NCBI RefSeq assembly: GCF_003130705.1
Contig: NZ_CP021354.1
Coordinates: 4,774,001 to 4,838,000, forward strand
Length of the DNA: 64,000 nucleotides
Reading direction: 5' to 3'
Source of the DNA: Rhodococcus oxybenzonivorans
GTDB lineage: Bacteria > Actinomycetota > Actinomycetes > Mycobacteriales > Mycobacteriaceae
The notes below the pieces were generated by a model. It saw only the letters and a list, made by a program, of their open reading frames with translations. It searched no databases and was not told the DNA's origin. The position numbers were made by a program, and so were the translations under genes. The stretch's first letter is position 1, and each line of letters begins with the position of its first letter. Shown in pieces: positions 52,788-60,720 of this stretch.

Positions 52788-54689
52788 TCATGGCGCCTTG
52801 CTCAGGACGGTTCGGAGCGCGTCAAGAACACTCGGGTCATCGATAGTCGATGGAACGTGATCGTCGATGCCGTCGGCGATCCCGCGCATCGTCTTACGGA
52901 GAATCTTTCCCGATCGCGTCTTGGGCAGAGCCGGGACCACGGTGACCTGCCTGAGTGAGGCGACAGGACCCACCTGGTCGCGCACCATCTCGACCAGTTC
53001 GGTGCGTAGTTGGTCCTCGTAGTTGTCCGCGCTGGTGTCCACGCCCGCCTTGAGTACGACGAACCCCCGGGGCACCTGCCCCTTCACCGCGTCTGCGGTG
53101 CCAATGACGGCGCACTCTGCTACATCGGGGTGGGAGGACACGGCCTCTTCCATTGCGCCGGTCGACAATCGATGTCCGGCAACGTTGATGATGTCGTCGG
53201 TGCGGCCCATGACGAACACGTAACCGTCGGAGTCGATCCGCCCTCCGTCGCCGGTGAGGTAGTAACCATCGAATGCAGAGAGGTAGGACCGCACGAACCG
53301 GTCGTCGTCCTTCCACAGCGTAGGTAGCGCACCCGGCGGCATCGGCAATTTCATCACGATGGCACCGTCTTCACCCGCCGCAACCGGTACACTGTCGGTA
53401 CCGAGAACTTGGACGTCCCAACCGGGTAGAGGGCGGGTCGGCGATCCCGGTTTGATCTCGAGCAACTCGATTCCCGCCGGGTTGGCGACGATCGGCCAGC
53501 CGGTTTCGGTCTGCCACCAATGGTCTATGACCGGGATGCCTAGCAGATCCGATGCCCAACCGAAAGTTCCCGGGTCCAGCCGCTCGCCGGCAAGGAACAG
53601 ATACTTCAACTCCGACAGGTCGAATTGCTGCGCGAATGCGCCGTTCGGGTCTTCCTTCCGGAGAACTCGCAAGGCCGTCGGCGCAGTGAACATGGTGCGG
53701 ACCCCGTACTCGGAGATCACTCGCCAGAATTGGCCGGCATCGGGGGTGCCCACCGGCTTGCCCTCATACAGCACGGTCGTCGCGCCGGCCAGCAACGGCC
53801 CATAGACGATATAGGAATGGCCGACCACCCAGCCGACGTCGGATGCGGTGAAAATCGTTTGCCCCGGCCGAATATCGTACACATTCGGCATCGACCACGT
53901 CAGGGCCGTGGCGTAACCACCACAGTCGCGTACTACCCCTTTGGGCTTTCCCGTGGTTCCGGAGGTGTACAGCACGTACAGCGGGTCGGTGCTCTTCACC
54001 GGGACAGGATCGGCCGGAATCGCCGACTTCATGGCCTCGGCCCAGTCCACGTCGCCAGAACCCATCACGGCCCCGGCCTGAGGGCGCTGCAAGATCACGC
54101 GCGCGCCCGGACTGTAAGAAGCAAGCTCGATTGCTCTGTCCAGCAACGGCTTGTACTCGATAACTCGACTGCCCTCGATTCCGCAGGAAGCCGACACTAT
54201 CGCGGCCGGCTCGGCATCGTCGATGCGTGCGGCGAGCTCCTTCGCGGCGAATCCGCCGAAGACCACCGAGTGCACCGCCCCCAGCCTGGCGCACGCCAGC
54301 ATTGCAACCACAGCCTCGGGAACCATCGGCATGTAGATGACGACCCGGTCGCCTCGGCTCACGCCGACCCCGCGCAATACCCCGGCGAACAGTGCAACCT
54401 CGTCGCGCAACTGCGCGTAGCTGTAGGACCGCTTCGTTCCGGTGACAGGCGAGTCGTATATGAGCGCTGCGCGGTCGCCGTGCCCGGCGTCGACATGCCG
54501 GTCCAGTGCGTTATACGCCACGTTCAGCTCCCCGTCGGGGAACCAGCGGTAGAACGGCGGGTTCTCGTCGTCGAGGGCGACTGACGGAGCGCTGTGCCAA
54601 TCCAGTGCCTGTGCGGCTCGCAACCAAAACCCCTCGCGGTCCGTCACACTCGACCGGAAGACCGCCTCGTAATTACCCACTGTGTCCAC
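52788..54689 (-). CDS. Propionyl/acetyl-CoA synthetase (PrpE/ACSS-like)
   Basis: An AMP-forming short-chain acyl-CoA synthetase of 633 residues. The P-loop is Y-T-S-G-T-T-G-K-P-K-G-V near residue 235, W-W-Q-T-E-T-G-W-P near 390 is typical of PrpE rather than AcsA, and the catalytic lysine is in R-S-G-K-I-L-R-K near 605. It activates propionate, isobutyrate, 3-hydroxy or similar short acids to CoA esters, so it may salvage free short-chain or 2-hydroxyisobutyrate-like products. It is the first gene of an operon with lipoyl synthase. Confidence 0.9.
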   Translation of the reverse strand: MDTVGNYEAVFRSSVTDREGFWLRAAQALDWHSAPSVALDDENPPFYRWFPDGELNVAYNALDRHVDAGHGDRAALIYDSPVTGTKRSYSYAQLRDEVALFAGVLRGVGVSRGDRVVIYMPMVPEAVVAMLACARLGAVHSVVFGGFAAKELAARIDDAEPAAIVSASCGIEGSRVIEYKPLLDRAIELASYSPGARVILQRPQAGAVMGSGDVDWAEAMKSAIPADPVPVKSTDPLYVLYTSGTTGKPKGVVRDCGGYATALTWSMPNVYDIRPGQTIFTASDVGWVVGHSYIVYGPLLAGATTVLYEGKPVGTPDAGQFWRVISEYGVRTMFTAPTALRVLRKEDPNGAFAQQFDLSELKYLFLAGERLDPGTFGWASDLLGIPVIDHWWQTETGWPIVANPAGIELLEIKPGSPTRPLPGWDVQVLGTDSVPVAAGEDGAIVMKLPMPPGALPTLWKDDDRFVRSYLSAFDGYYLTGDGGRIDSDGYVFVMGRTDDIINVAGHRLSTGAMEEAVSSHPDVAECAVIGTADAVKGQVPRGFVVLKAGVDTSADNYEDQLRTELVEMVRDQVGPVASLRQVTVVPALPKTRSGKILRKTMRGIADGIDDHVPSTIDDPSVLDALRTVLSKAP

Positions 54690-54795
54690 CTTTCAGACTC
54701 GGCCCCGGCGGCGCATTCCGTACGGCACATGGCCCAGCACACCCGGACAGGTGCGGCTGGTGGGCGCACGGCCAACCTGCGATTAATATGCCATA

Positions 54796-54805
54796 TTGCA
54801 TGACA
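54796..54805. promoter_or_regulatory. Decamer operator upstream of PrpE-like/lipA operon
   Basis: TTGCATGACA inside CCATATTGCATGACAA. The flank CCATATTGCATG is shared with the site at 63118. It lies about 107 bases upstream of the synthetase start. Confidence 0.55.
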
Positions 54806-54935
54806 AAACTCAATGGGCTGGCCGGGGCGAACCCGCTCCGCGTACCGCTTTGCCCCAGTAATCCTGCGTCGTGATGCGTAGCCGCCACTACCTCTCGGCA
54901 AAATACTGTGAATGCTATAGACGCGTCCACTCAAT

Positions 54936-54957
54936 TTGCATAACCTATGGCATGCGT
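54936..54957. promoter_or_regulatory. Decamer-like operators upstream of AAHS transporter
   Basis: TTGCATAACC (54936-54945) followed by TGGCATGCGT (54948-54957). Each keeps six or more core bases of TTGCATGCAA, spaced 12 bp apart as at 20546-20568. Confidence 0.45.
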
Positions 54958-55132
54958 CACCGCATATGCGTCTGTGTCCCGCAGTCGGCTGTAAGGACCT
55001 ACCCGAGGGCCGTGGTGCGCCGCCGTCCAGATGCAGGCCTGACCTCTGAGCCCATTCCACGATCGATCACCACCGCAGGCCGAAACAACATGACAACGTC
55101 CCGACCAGTACGGGCCCTACTTCAGGATCGCC

Positions 55133-56482
55133 ATGAAAATTATCGAAGACTTGCATAGCGCGCCGATGAGCCGCTTCCAGGTCGTTGCCATCTCTGTCGC
55201 ACTACTGCTACTACTCATGGATGGTTACGACCTCGCAGTCATGGCCTTTGTGGCACCGAGCCTTTCCGAACAGTGGACCCTCCCCGCAGACAGCTTGGGA
55301 TACCTCATCAGTGCCGGCTTGTTCGGAACAGCCGTCGGCTCGATCGTTCTTGCACCCATCGCCGATCGGATCGGCCGTCGGCCACTGACATTGGCGTGTC
55401 TCGTGATCATCATTGCCGGACTGGTGGGATCTGGCTTCAGCACGAACTTCGAGTTGATGTTCGCGTCCCGGGTCGTCACAGGACTGGGCATCGGCGGCTT
55501 GGCAGCCACGCTCAACGTCCTTGTTTCCGAGATGAGCTCGAATAGGCGACGTGGCTTGGCCATGGGTGTCTTCGCAGCGGGATTCTCGATCGGGGCAACA
55601 GTGTGCGGAATTGTCGCTCGCTGGATGATCCCGGCCTTCGGATGGCAATCGATGTTCTTCGTCGGAGCCGCCGTCACCATCGCGCTACTGCTGGTCTGCG
55701 TCCGGCTTCTCCCCGAGTCGCTGGAATTTCTGTTGACCAAACAACCGCCGAGCGCCCTTGAACGCGCCAATTCCATCCTCGACAAGATCGGTATGTCGCA
55801 GTTGTCCGAGCTGCCGGCTCCGGACAAGACCGAGTCGATCGAAGGAAGTGTGCGGGAGGTCCTCTCCAGGACCATGATCATCCGCACGATCCTCTTGTGG
55901 ATCGGCTATGGGTGCCTCGTCGCCGGATACTACTTCTTCAGCACCTGGCTGCCCAAGATCATGGCGACGACCACTGGGGACAAGACCATTGGCATCACCT
56001 TGGGGACCATCGCCAACTTCGGCGGCATCCTGGGTTGCCTCGTCTTCGGCGTCCTCACTTCCTACTTTGCGATTCGCAAGGTATTGATCACCATGCTGAC
56101 CGCAGGCGGAGTGGCTTGCCTCGCGTTCGCTGCGGTCCTCGGGCAAACGGGACTCGCCATGGTTGTCGCTGCCCTCATCGGGCTTCTGCTCATGGGCGGC
56201 ATTGTCGGCTTCTACACCCAGCCCCACGCTGTCTATTCGCCCCGAGCGCGCGCCACCGGAAACGGATGGATGATCGGTATCGGGCGATTGGTGTCCATCG
56301 CGGCGCCCGTTGTCACCGGATACTTGATCGCCGCGCATTGGACACCGGCAAGCCTCTTCGTTGCGTATTCGGTCCCGCTCTTCGTCGCGGCTCTGTGCAT
56401 TGTCACGTTAGGCATGGCATCCAGACGTCCGGGCATGGGGAGCATGTCAGAGGTATCGCCCGCCCCGGCGGAGACACGCTGA
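55133..56482 (+). CDS. MFS transporter, aromatic acid:H+ symporter (AAHS) family
   Basis: An inner-membrane 12-helix importer of 449 residues. The first helix carries L-M-D-G-Y-D-L-A-V-M-A, the DGxD signature of PcaK/BenK-type carriers, and the loop between helices 2 and 3 is A-D-R-I-G-R-R. A second charged loop between helices 8 and 9 is not as clear. AGGA lies five bases before the ATG, and an ATG 11 codons later is possible. Two decamer-like sites sit upstream. Family members import benzoate-type acids, so it is the likely uptake system for the pathway substrate. Confidence 0.9.
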   Translation: MKIIEDLHSAPMSRFQVVAISVALLLLLMDGYDLAVMAFVAPSLSEQWTLPADSLGYLISAGLFGTAVGSIVLAPIADRIGRRPLTLACLVIIIAGLVGSGFSTNFELMFASRVVTGLGIGGLAATLNVLVSEMSSNRRRGLAMGVFAAGFSIGATVCGIVARWMIPAFGWQSMFFVGAAVTIALLLVCVRLLPESLEFLLTKQPPSALERANSILDKIGMSQLSELPAPDKTESIEGSVREVLSRTMIIRTILLWIGYGCLVAGYYFFSTWLPKIMATTTGDKTIGITLGTIANFGGILGCLVFGVLTSYFAIRKVLITMLTAGGVACLAFAAVLGQTGLAMVVAALIGLLLMGGIVGFYTQPHAVYSPRARATGNGWMIGIGRLVSIAAPVVTGYLIAAHWTPASLFVAYSVPLFVAALCIVTLGMASRRPGMGSMSEVSPAPAETR

Positions 56483-56512
56483 CACCCGTTCGATACCGGA
56501 GGAACAAGACTG

Positions 56513-56555
56513 AGGGCCAGGGTCACCGATCGCACAGATCGGTGACCCTGGCCCT
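56513..56555 (+). terminator. Perfect 19-bp hairpin after AAHS transporter
   Basis: The arm 56513-56531 (AGGGCCAGGGTCACCGATC) pairs exactly with 56537-56555 around GCACA. It begins 30 bases after the transporter stop. Confidence 0.8.
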
Positions 56556-56573
56556 GGCCATTGCCGCGCAAAA

Positions 56574-56611
56574 GACACCTCGAACGAGGCGTGAGTCTCA
56601 TTCGAGGTGTC
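56574..56611 (-). terminator. Hairpin after the DUF35 gene (minus strand)
   Basis: GACACCTCGAA (56574-56584) pairs with TTCGAGGTGTC (56601-56611) around 16 bases. Read on the minus strand it follows the DUF35 stop by 27 bases and is followed by TTTT, as in an intrinsic terminator. Confidence 0.7.
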
Positions 56612-56638
56612 CTTCCGATATTCAGAAGCGAGGCTTGT

Positions 56639-57070
56639 TCACGGGTCGCTCTTGAATCTCAGCACCGGTGCCCCCTCACCGACGGTGTCGAACTCGGCCG
56701 TCACTCTTTGCCCGATCTCCACGTCGGTGGCGCTGCCGCCGTCGGCATTCAGCAGGTTCGTCAGGACCCTCGGCCCCTCATCGAGTTCCACGTAGGCGAG
56801 GACGTACGGGGAGGTCTTCGCAAAGGCACCCTCACCTCGGTGAACCGTGGTGTAGCTGTGCACCACACCCCTGCCGCTGGCCTCTTGCCAGCGGACCTCG
56901 CCGGTCATGTGACGGGGGCAGAACGGCCGTGGCGGCCATATCACCGCTCCGTCCTCGGGGCATTTACTGAGCATCAGTCGATTTTCCGCACCACCCTCCC
57001 AATACGGTTCGATGCCAGGCTCGACGGCGAAGGCTACTTCAGGAAATGGCTGCGGTCGTGGATGGATCAC
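56639..57070 (-). CDS. DUF35 OB-fold / zinc-ribbon protein
   Basis: A 143-residue partner protein of thiolase-like enzymes. A zinc-ribbon region has C-P-E-D-G ... F-C-P (cysteines near 37 and 51, with His54 nearby), fewer cysteines than the usual four. An OB fold follows with G-R-G-V-V-H-S-Y-T-T-V. The start overlaps the thiolase-like stop (ATGA). In Ltp2- and IpfD-type systems the DUF35 partner is required for activity of the thiolase-fold enzyme, so a complex with the upstream product is expected. Confidence 0.88.
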   Translation of the reverse strand: MIHPRPQPFPEVAFAVEPGIEPYWEGGAENRLMLSKCPEDGAVIWPPRPFCPRHMTGEVRWQEASGRGVVHSYTTVHRGEGAFAKTSPYVLAYVELDEGPRVLTNLLNADGGSATDVEIGQRVTAEFDTVGEGAPVLRFKSDP

Positions 57071-58218
57071 GAGTCCTCCTGCCCGAGAATGAGGGTCGCG
57101 CTACCCATGCGGGTACCGAGCCAACCGCCGGTGCCGTGGACCAGCGCGATATCGCAGTCCGGCACCTGAACTACGGGGGTCGCGTCACCACGCAACTGGC
57201 GGACGGCCTCGATAGTGCGCGTCATTCCGCCGCGGTTCGCGGGATGGTTGTTGCAGAGTGAACCGCCGTCGGTGTTGAACGGCAGCGCGCCGGTCGAACG
57301 GAGTGTCCCGTCCGTGACGAACCGCCCACCGTAGCCCTTTGCGCAGAAGCCGAGGTCTTCGAGGGTCATGATGACGGTGATGGTGAACGAGTCGTAGATC
57401 GACACGTAGTCGATGTCGGCGTGTGAGACGCCGGCCTCGGCAAAGGCGCGTGGGCCGGACCACACTGCGCCCGTGTGGGTGAGATCGATGCCTCCGAGTT
57501 CGGTGTGCTTCGTGGCCTCACCGGCGCCGAGCACCTTGACCGTCCTGCGCGACAGGCCGGCCGCGACTTCTGGCGATACCACGACCAGCGCGCCGCCTCC
57601 GTCGGTGACGACGCAGCAATCCATGCGGCGCAGTGGATCCGCAACGAGGGGGGAACCGAGCACCTCCTCGATGGTGACCGGCTTCTGCAGGAAAGCCGAC
57701 GGATTGTGTTGGGCGTGCGAGGCGGCGGCCACCTTGACTTCGGCCAGCTGCGCTGCCGTAGTGCCGAACTCGTGCATGTGTCTGCGGGCGGCGAGCGCGT
57801 AGGACGAGGGATTGCTGTGCCCGTACGGTGCCTCGAACGGGTGCGCCGGCCCCGCTGACGGGGGTGTCCTGCGCCCGGCCGACCGTGGGCGGCCGCCCAT
57901 GGTGATCAGCGCGACCGTGCATTTACCTGCCGCGATCGCCTGCGCCGCATGGCTCACCTCCGCGACGTATGTGGAGCCGCCGAGGTCGGTCGAGTCGATG
58001 TGCCGGGCGGCGAGTCCGAGGTGATCGGCCATTGCGATCGGTCCGCCGGGAGCGTCACCGGAGCAGAAGTAGCCGTCGACGTCGGTGAGTTGCAGCCCCG
58101 CGTCGGTCAGAGCGCCGATCGCGGCCTCGACATGAATCTGCGCCGTCGAAGTATTCGGCAGGATACGGCCGGGATGCTCGTAGGCGCCGGCGATGAACGC
58201 CGCGCCTCGGATGGTCAC
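57067..58218 (-). CDS. Thiolase-fold lipid-transfer-protein-like enzyme lacking thiolase cysteines (Ltp/aldolase type)
   Basis: A 383-residue thiolase-superfamily protein. The position of the acyl-accepting cysteine (C-S-T-G-S-T in SCP2 thiolase) reads Asp78-L-G-G-S-T. The second cysteine position (CxG near the C-terminus) reads H361-G-T-G-G. The R-M-D-C-C-V-V-T-D-G-G-G-A segment and Y-D-S-F-T-I-T are typical of Ltp proteins. Without either cysteine a thiolase reaction is improbable. A retro-aldol cleavage as in Ltp2, or a deacylation as in IpfD, fits better. I start it at GTG 58218, seven bases after GAGG. It is coupled to DUF35 and co-operonic with MaoC and SDR genes. Confidence 0.85.
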   Translation of the reverse strand: MTIRGAAFIAGAYEHPGRILPNTSTAQIHVEAAIGALTDAGLQLTDVDGYFCSGDAPGGPIAMADHLGLAARHIDSTDLGGSTYVAEVSHAAQAIAAGKCTVALITMGGRPRSAGRRTPPSAGPAHPFEAPYGHSNPSSYALAARRHMHEFGTTAAQLAEVKVAAASHAQHNPSAFLQKPVTIEEVLGSPLVADPLRRMDCCVVTDGGGALVVVSPEVAAGLSRRTVKVLGAGEATKHTELGGIDLTHTGAVWSGPRAFAEAGVSHADIDYVSIYDSFTITVIMTLEDLGFCAKGYGGRFVTDGTLRSTGALPFNTDGGSLCNNHPANRGGMTRTIEAVRQLRGDATPVVQVPDCDIALVHGTGGWLGTRMGSATLILGQEDS

Positions 58219-58252
58219 CGTCCCGCCTCTGCATACCCGGATTCGTGGCCGC

Positions 58253-59014
58253 TCATGCTCGCGGCCCTCCGGCAACGTAGATGATCTGGCCGTTGATGTA
58301 CCCGGCGTCCTCACTCGCGAGTAGTGCGATCGCGTTGGCAATATCGATCGGCTGAGCAACCCTGCGCATCGGATTCGCTTCCGCCACAGTCTTTTTGTAG
58401 GTCTCGAAGTCGCGCCCCTGCCGCTCGGCGGTTTGACGGATCATCGGCGTTTCGACGAAGCCGGGGGCAACGGAGTTGACCGTGATGCCGAACTGACCGA
58501 GTTCGATGGCGTGAGTCTTGGTCATTCCTTGCAGTCCGGCCTTCGCCGCCGAGTAATTCGTCTGCCCGCGATGGCCGAGTGCTGCGACGCTCGAGAGATT
58601 GACGATGCGGCCCCACCGGTTTTCCACCATCGAGGCCTGTGCCGCGCGGGTGAACAGAAAGGTGCCCTTCAGATGGGTATCGATGACTGTCGTCCAGTCG
58701 TCGTCACTCATCTTGAACAGCAGATTGTCCCGCAGCACCCCCGCGTTGTTGACGAGAACACCGATGGGGCCGAGTTCGCCGAGGGTGCGCTCGACTGCGG
58801 CGGTCACCTGTCCGGGATCGGAGACATCACAGCCGATGGCGATCGCCTTGCCACCTTCGGCGACGATGTCGGCAGCCACCGATTTCGCTTTGTCTTCGGC
58901 CAGGTCGACGACGGCCACCGACGCACCTGCTGTAGACAATCGCTGAGCGGTGGCGGCGCCGATCCCCTGTGCGGCGCCGGTGATGATCGCAACGCGACCG
59001 TTCAGGTTCACCAT
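58253..59014 (-). CDS. Short-chain dehydrogenase/reductase (FabG-like 3-hydroxyacyl-CoA dehydrogenase)
   Basis: A classical SDR of 253 residues. The cofactor motif T-G-A-A-Q-G-I-G is at residues ~12-19, N-N-A-G near 89, the catalytic Ser in N-L-S-S-V near 140 and the Y-S-A-A-K tetrad near 155. The A-E-D-K segment after beta2 (V-V-D-L-A) with Asp favours NAD(H). In this operon of hydratase, Ltp-like and crotonase genes it most likely oxidises a 3-hydroxyacyl-CoA to the 3-oxo form, possibly the secondary alcohol produced by the B12 mutase. Confidence 0.88.
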   Translation of the reverse strand: MVNLNGRVAIITGAAQGIGAATAQRLSTAGASVAVVDLAEDKAKSVAADIVAEGGKAIAIGCDVSDPGQVTAAVERTLGELGPIGVLVNNAGVLRDNLLFKMSDDDWTTVIDTHLKGTFLFTRAAQASMVENRWGRIVNLSSVAALGHRGQTNYSAAKAGLQGMTKTHAIELGQFGITVNSVAPGFVETPMIRQTAERQGRDFETYKKTVAEANPMRRVAQPIDIANAIALLASEDAGYINGQIIYVAGGPRA

Positions 59015-59060
59015 GAGTTACTCCTCTTGTGCTGGAAAGCACGAGCCGCATCGCTCGTGC

Positions 59061-59909
59061 TCATCGAAAATCGAAACGGCCACGGTCGAGGACAGTTCGC
59101 CCCGCACCGTCGATCGTTCGGAACCGGGCGCCGTTGTCATCGCGCCAGATGGCAGTCCGAAGTTTCTCGCCCGGCAAGACGGGCCGGCTGAAGCGGGCGT
59201 ACATGCCATCTATGCGGGACGTGTCGCCGTCGCACAGTGTGCCGAGGAGGGCGCGGTGGACGACACCGTAGGTGCACAATCCGTGCAGGATCGGGCGGTC
59301 GAAACCTGCCCGGGCCGCGAACGTCGGATCGGAGTGCAGCGGGTTGCGATCACCACTGAGCCGGTACAGAAGTGCCTGGTCGGGCCTGGTCGGCGTGGCC
59401 AGGAGATGGTCCGGTTCGCGGTCCGGATCTCTCCAGTCCGCGGCAGCGGGCTCCCCTGCGAGGCCGACTTCGTCACGAATGAAGTAACCCAGCCGACTCG
59501 TCCACAGCGCCTTTCCGGTTTCGGCGTCGCATGCGTGCGCCGAGATCACGACGAGCGCACCCGTGCGTTTGTCGTGGATCCCGTCCAGTCGGGCCTCGAC
59601 CGTGGCGGCTCCCTCGATTGGGATCGTGCCGTTCATCTCGATCTGCTGGTCGGCGTGGAGCAGCTTGGACCGGTCGAACTCGCCGATCGGAATCCGCCGC
59701 AGAATCCCGCTCTGCGCGAGTACGACACCGAACGTCGGCAACACCTGCTGGTCGACTCCGGTCGTGTTTTCGGTGGTCAGTGCCAGCTCGTCGAGCGGAT
59801 CCGCCTGTCCGGCGCCAACTCCCAGCGCATAGAGGATGGCGTCTTCAGCGGTCCACGTGACGGTGAAGGGTTCGGCCCGGAAGCCGATCGCGTCGAGGTT
59901 CAGCGGCAT
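59061..59909 (-). CDS. MaoC-family double-hotdog enoyl-CoA hydratase
   Basis: A 282-residue hydratase like the R-specific domain of 17-beta-HSD4. The N-terminal hotdog lacks the catalytic pair. The C-terminal hotdog has the hydratase-2 motif Y-R-L-S-G-D-R-N-P-L-H (Asp near 187, His near 192) followed by L-H-G-L-C-T-Y-G. It adds water to trans-2-enoyl-CoA to give (R)-3-hydroxyacyl-CoA, a stereochemistry that would suit the Asp-to-Val mutase at 18382. The stop of the crotonase gene lies three bases upstream. Confidence 0.9.
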   Translation of the reverse strand: MPLNLDAIGFRAEPFTVTWTAEDAILYALGVGAGQADPLDELALTTENTTGVDQQVLPTFGVVLAQSGILRRIPIGEFDRSKLLHADQQIEMNGTIPIEGAATVEARLDGIHDKRTGALVVISAHACDAETGKALWTSRLGYFIRDEVGLAGEPAAADWRDPDREPDHLLATPTRPDQALLYRLSGDRNPLHSDPTFAARAGFDRPILHGLCTYGVVHRALLGTLCDGDTSRIDGMYARFSRPVLPGEKLRTAIWRDDNGARFRTIDGAGRTVLDRGRFDFR

Positions 59910-59912
59910 CGG

Positions 59913-60704
59913 TCAGCGCCCCGTGAACTTCGGTGTGCGCTTTTCCATGAAGGCGTCGATCCCCTCGAGTAAGTCCTGGGAACTCATCGTCTCTGCCTCG
60001 TAGGCGAAGGACAGTTCCAGCACCTCATGGGCGCGCAACCGCATCACATGGTTGAGCGACCGCTTTGTCCCCTGCACAGCCAACGGCGGCAAGGCCGCGA
60101 TTCGATCGGCAAGTGCCCGGGCCGCGGGGAGCACTTCGTCTGCGGTCTCGACGAGATCCGACACCACACCGAGCGCCGCGGCATCTTCGGCCAGCAACGG
60201 GTCTCCAGTCAATAAGTGTCGCTTCGCCTTCACCATGCCCATCGCTGACGGCCACATGACGACGCCGCCATCACCGGCCACCAGGCCGATCGCGACGTGG
60301 GAGTCGACGATCCGGACACCCCGAGCGGCGACGACGGCGTCACACGCCAGCACGAGCGTCGAGCCCAGACCGATGGCGTGACCGTGCACGGCCGCCACTA
60401 CCGGCACCGGGGTGTCGAAGAGGGTGTCGATGAGTCGGCGGCCGGCGTCGGTTCCGCGGTGAATGGCGACGACGTCACCGTGTTTCGCCTTCATCATCGC
60501 CATGTCACCACCGGCGGAGAACACTTTCCCTTCCGCGCCGAGGACGACACAACGCGTCGAGCCGTCATTCGCGACGGATCGCAGGGCGTCGATCAGAGCG
60601 TCGCGAAGCTCGTCGTCGACGCGGTTGAGCAGGTCTGGACGGGCGAGCATGATGTCCGTTCGCCCATTGTCGTGGGCCGTGACGGTCAGAGGTGACGTAC
60701 TCAT
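59913..60704 (-). CDS. Enoyl-CoA hydratase/isomerase family protein
   Basis: A crotonase-superfamily protein of 263 residues. F-S-A-G-G-D-M near 67 and H-G-H-A-I-G-L-G-S near 113 form the oxyanion hole. The active-site region reads D-S-H-V-A-I-G-L-V-A-G-D-G-G, with His and Asp where hydratases carry Glu, so isomerase, hydrolase or a different chemistry is possible. The ATG has GAGGAG about seven bases upstream. It is the second gene of the CaiB operon, 16 bases after the CoA-transferase stop. Confidence 0.83.
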   Translation of the reverse strand: MSTSPLTVTAHDNGRTDIMLARPDLLNRVDDELRDALIDALRSVANDGSTRCVVLGAEGKVFSAGGDMAMMKAKHGDVVAIHRGTDAGRRLIDTLFDTPVPVVAAVHGHAIGLGSTLVLACDAVVAARGVRIVDSHVAIGLVAGDGGVVMWPSAMGMVKAKRHLLTGDPLLAEDAAALGVVSDLVETADEVLPAARALADRIAALPPLAVQGTKRSLNHVMRLRAHEVLELSFAYEAETMSSQDLLEGIDAFMEKRTPKFTGR

Positions 60705-60720
60705 CGGGATACTCCTCCTC

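Larger units (their letters stand above)
54690..55132. other. 443-base divergent control region
   Basis: Separates the synthetase/lipA operon from the AAHS transporter. It holds two decamer-type operators (54796-54805 and 54936-54957) and A/T-rich promoter-like stretches around 54783-54800. Otherwise I see no gene or RNA in it. Confidence 0.6.

Noticed and set aside
57067..58218. Annotation as acetyl-CoA acetyltransferase (thiolase)
   Set aside because: Both catalytic cysteine positions are replaced and a DUF35 partner is coupled, which points to Ltp-type chemistry.
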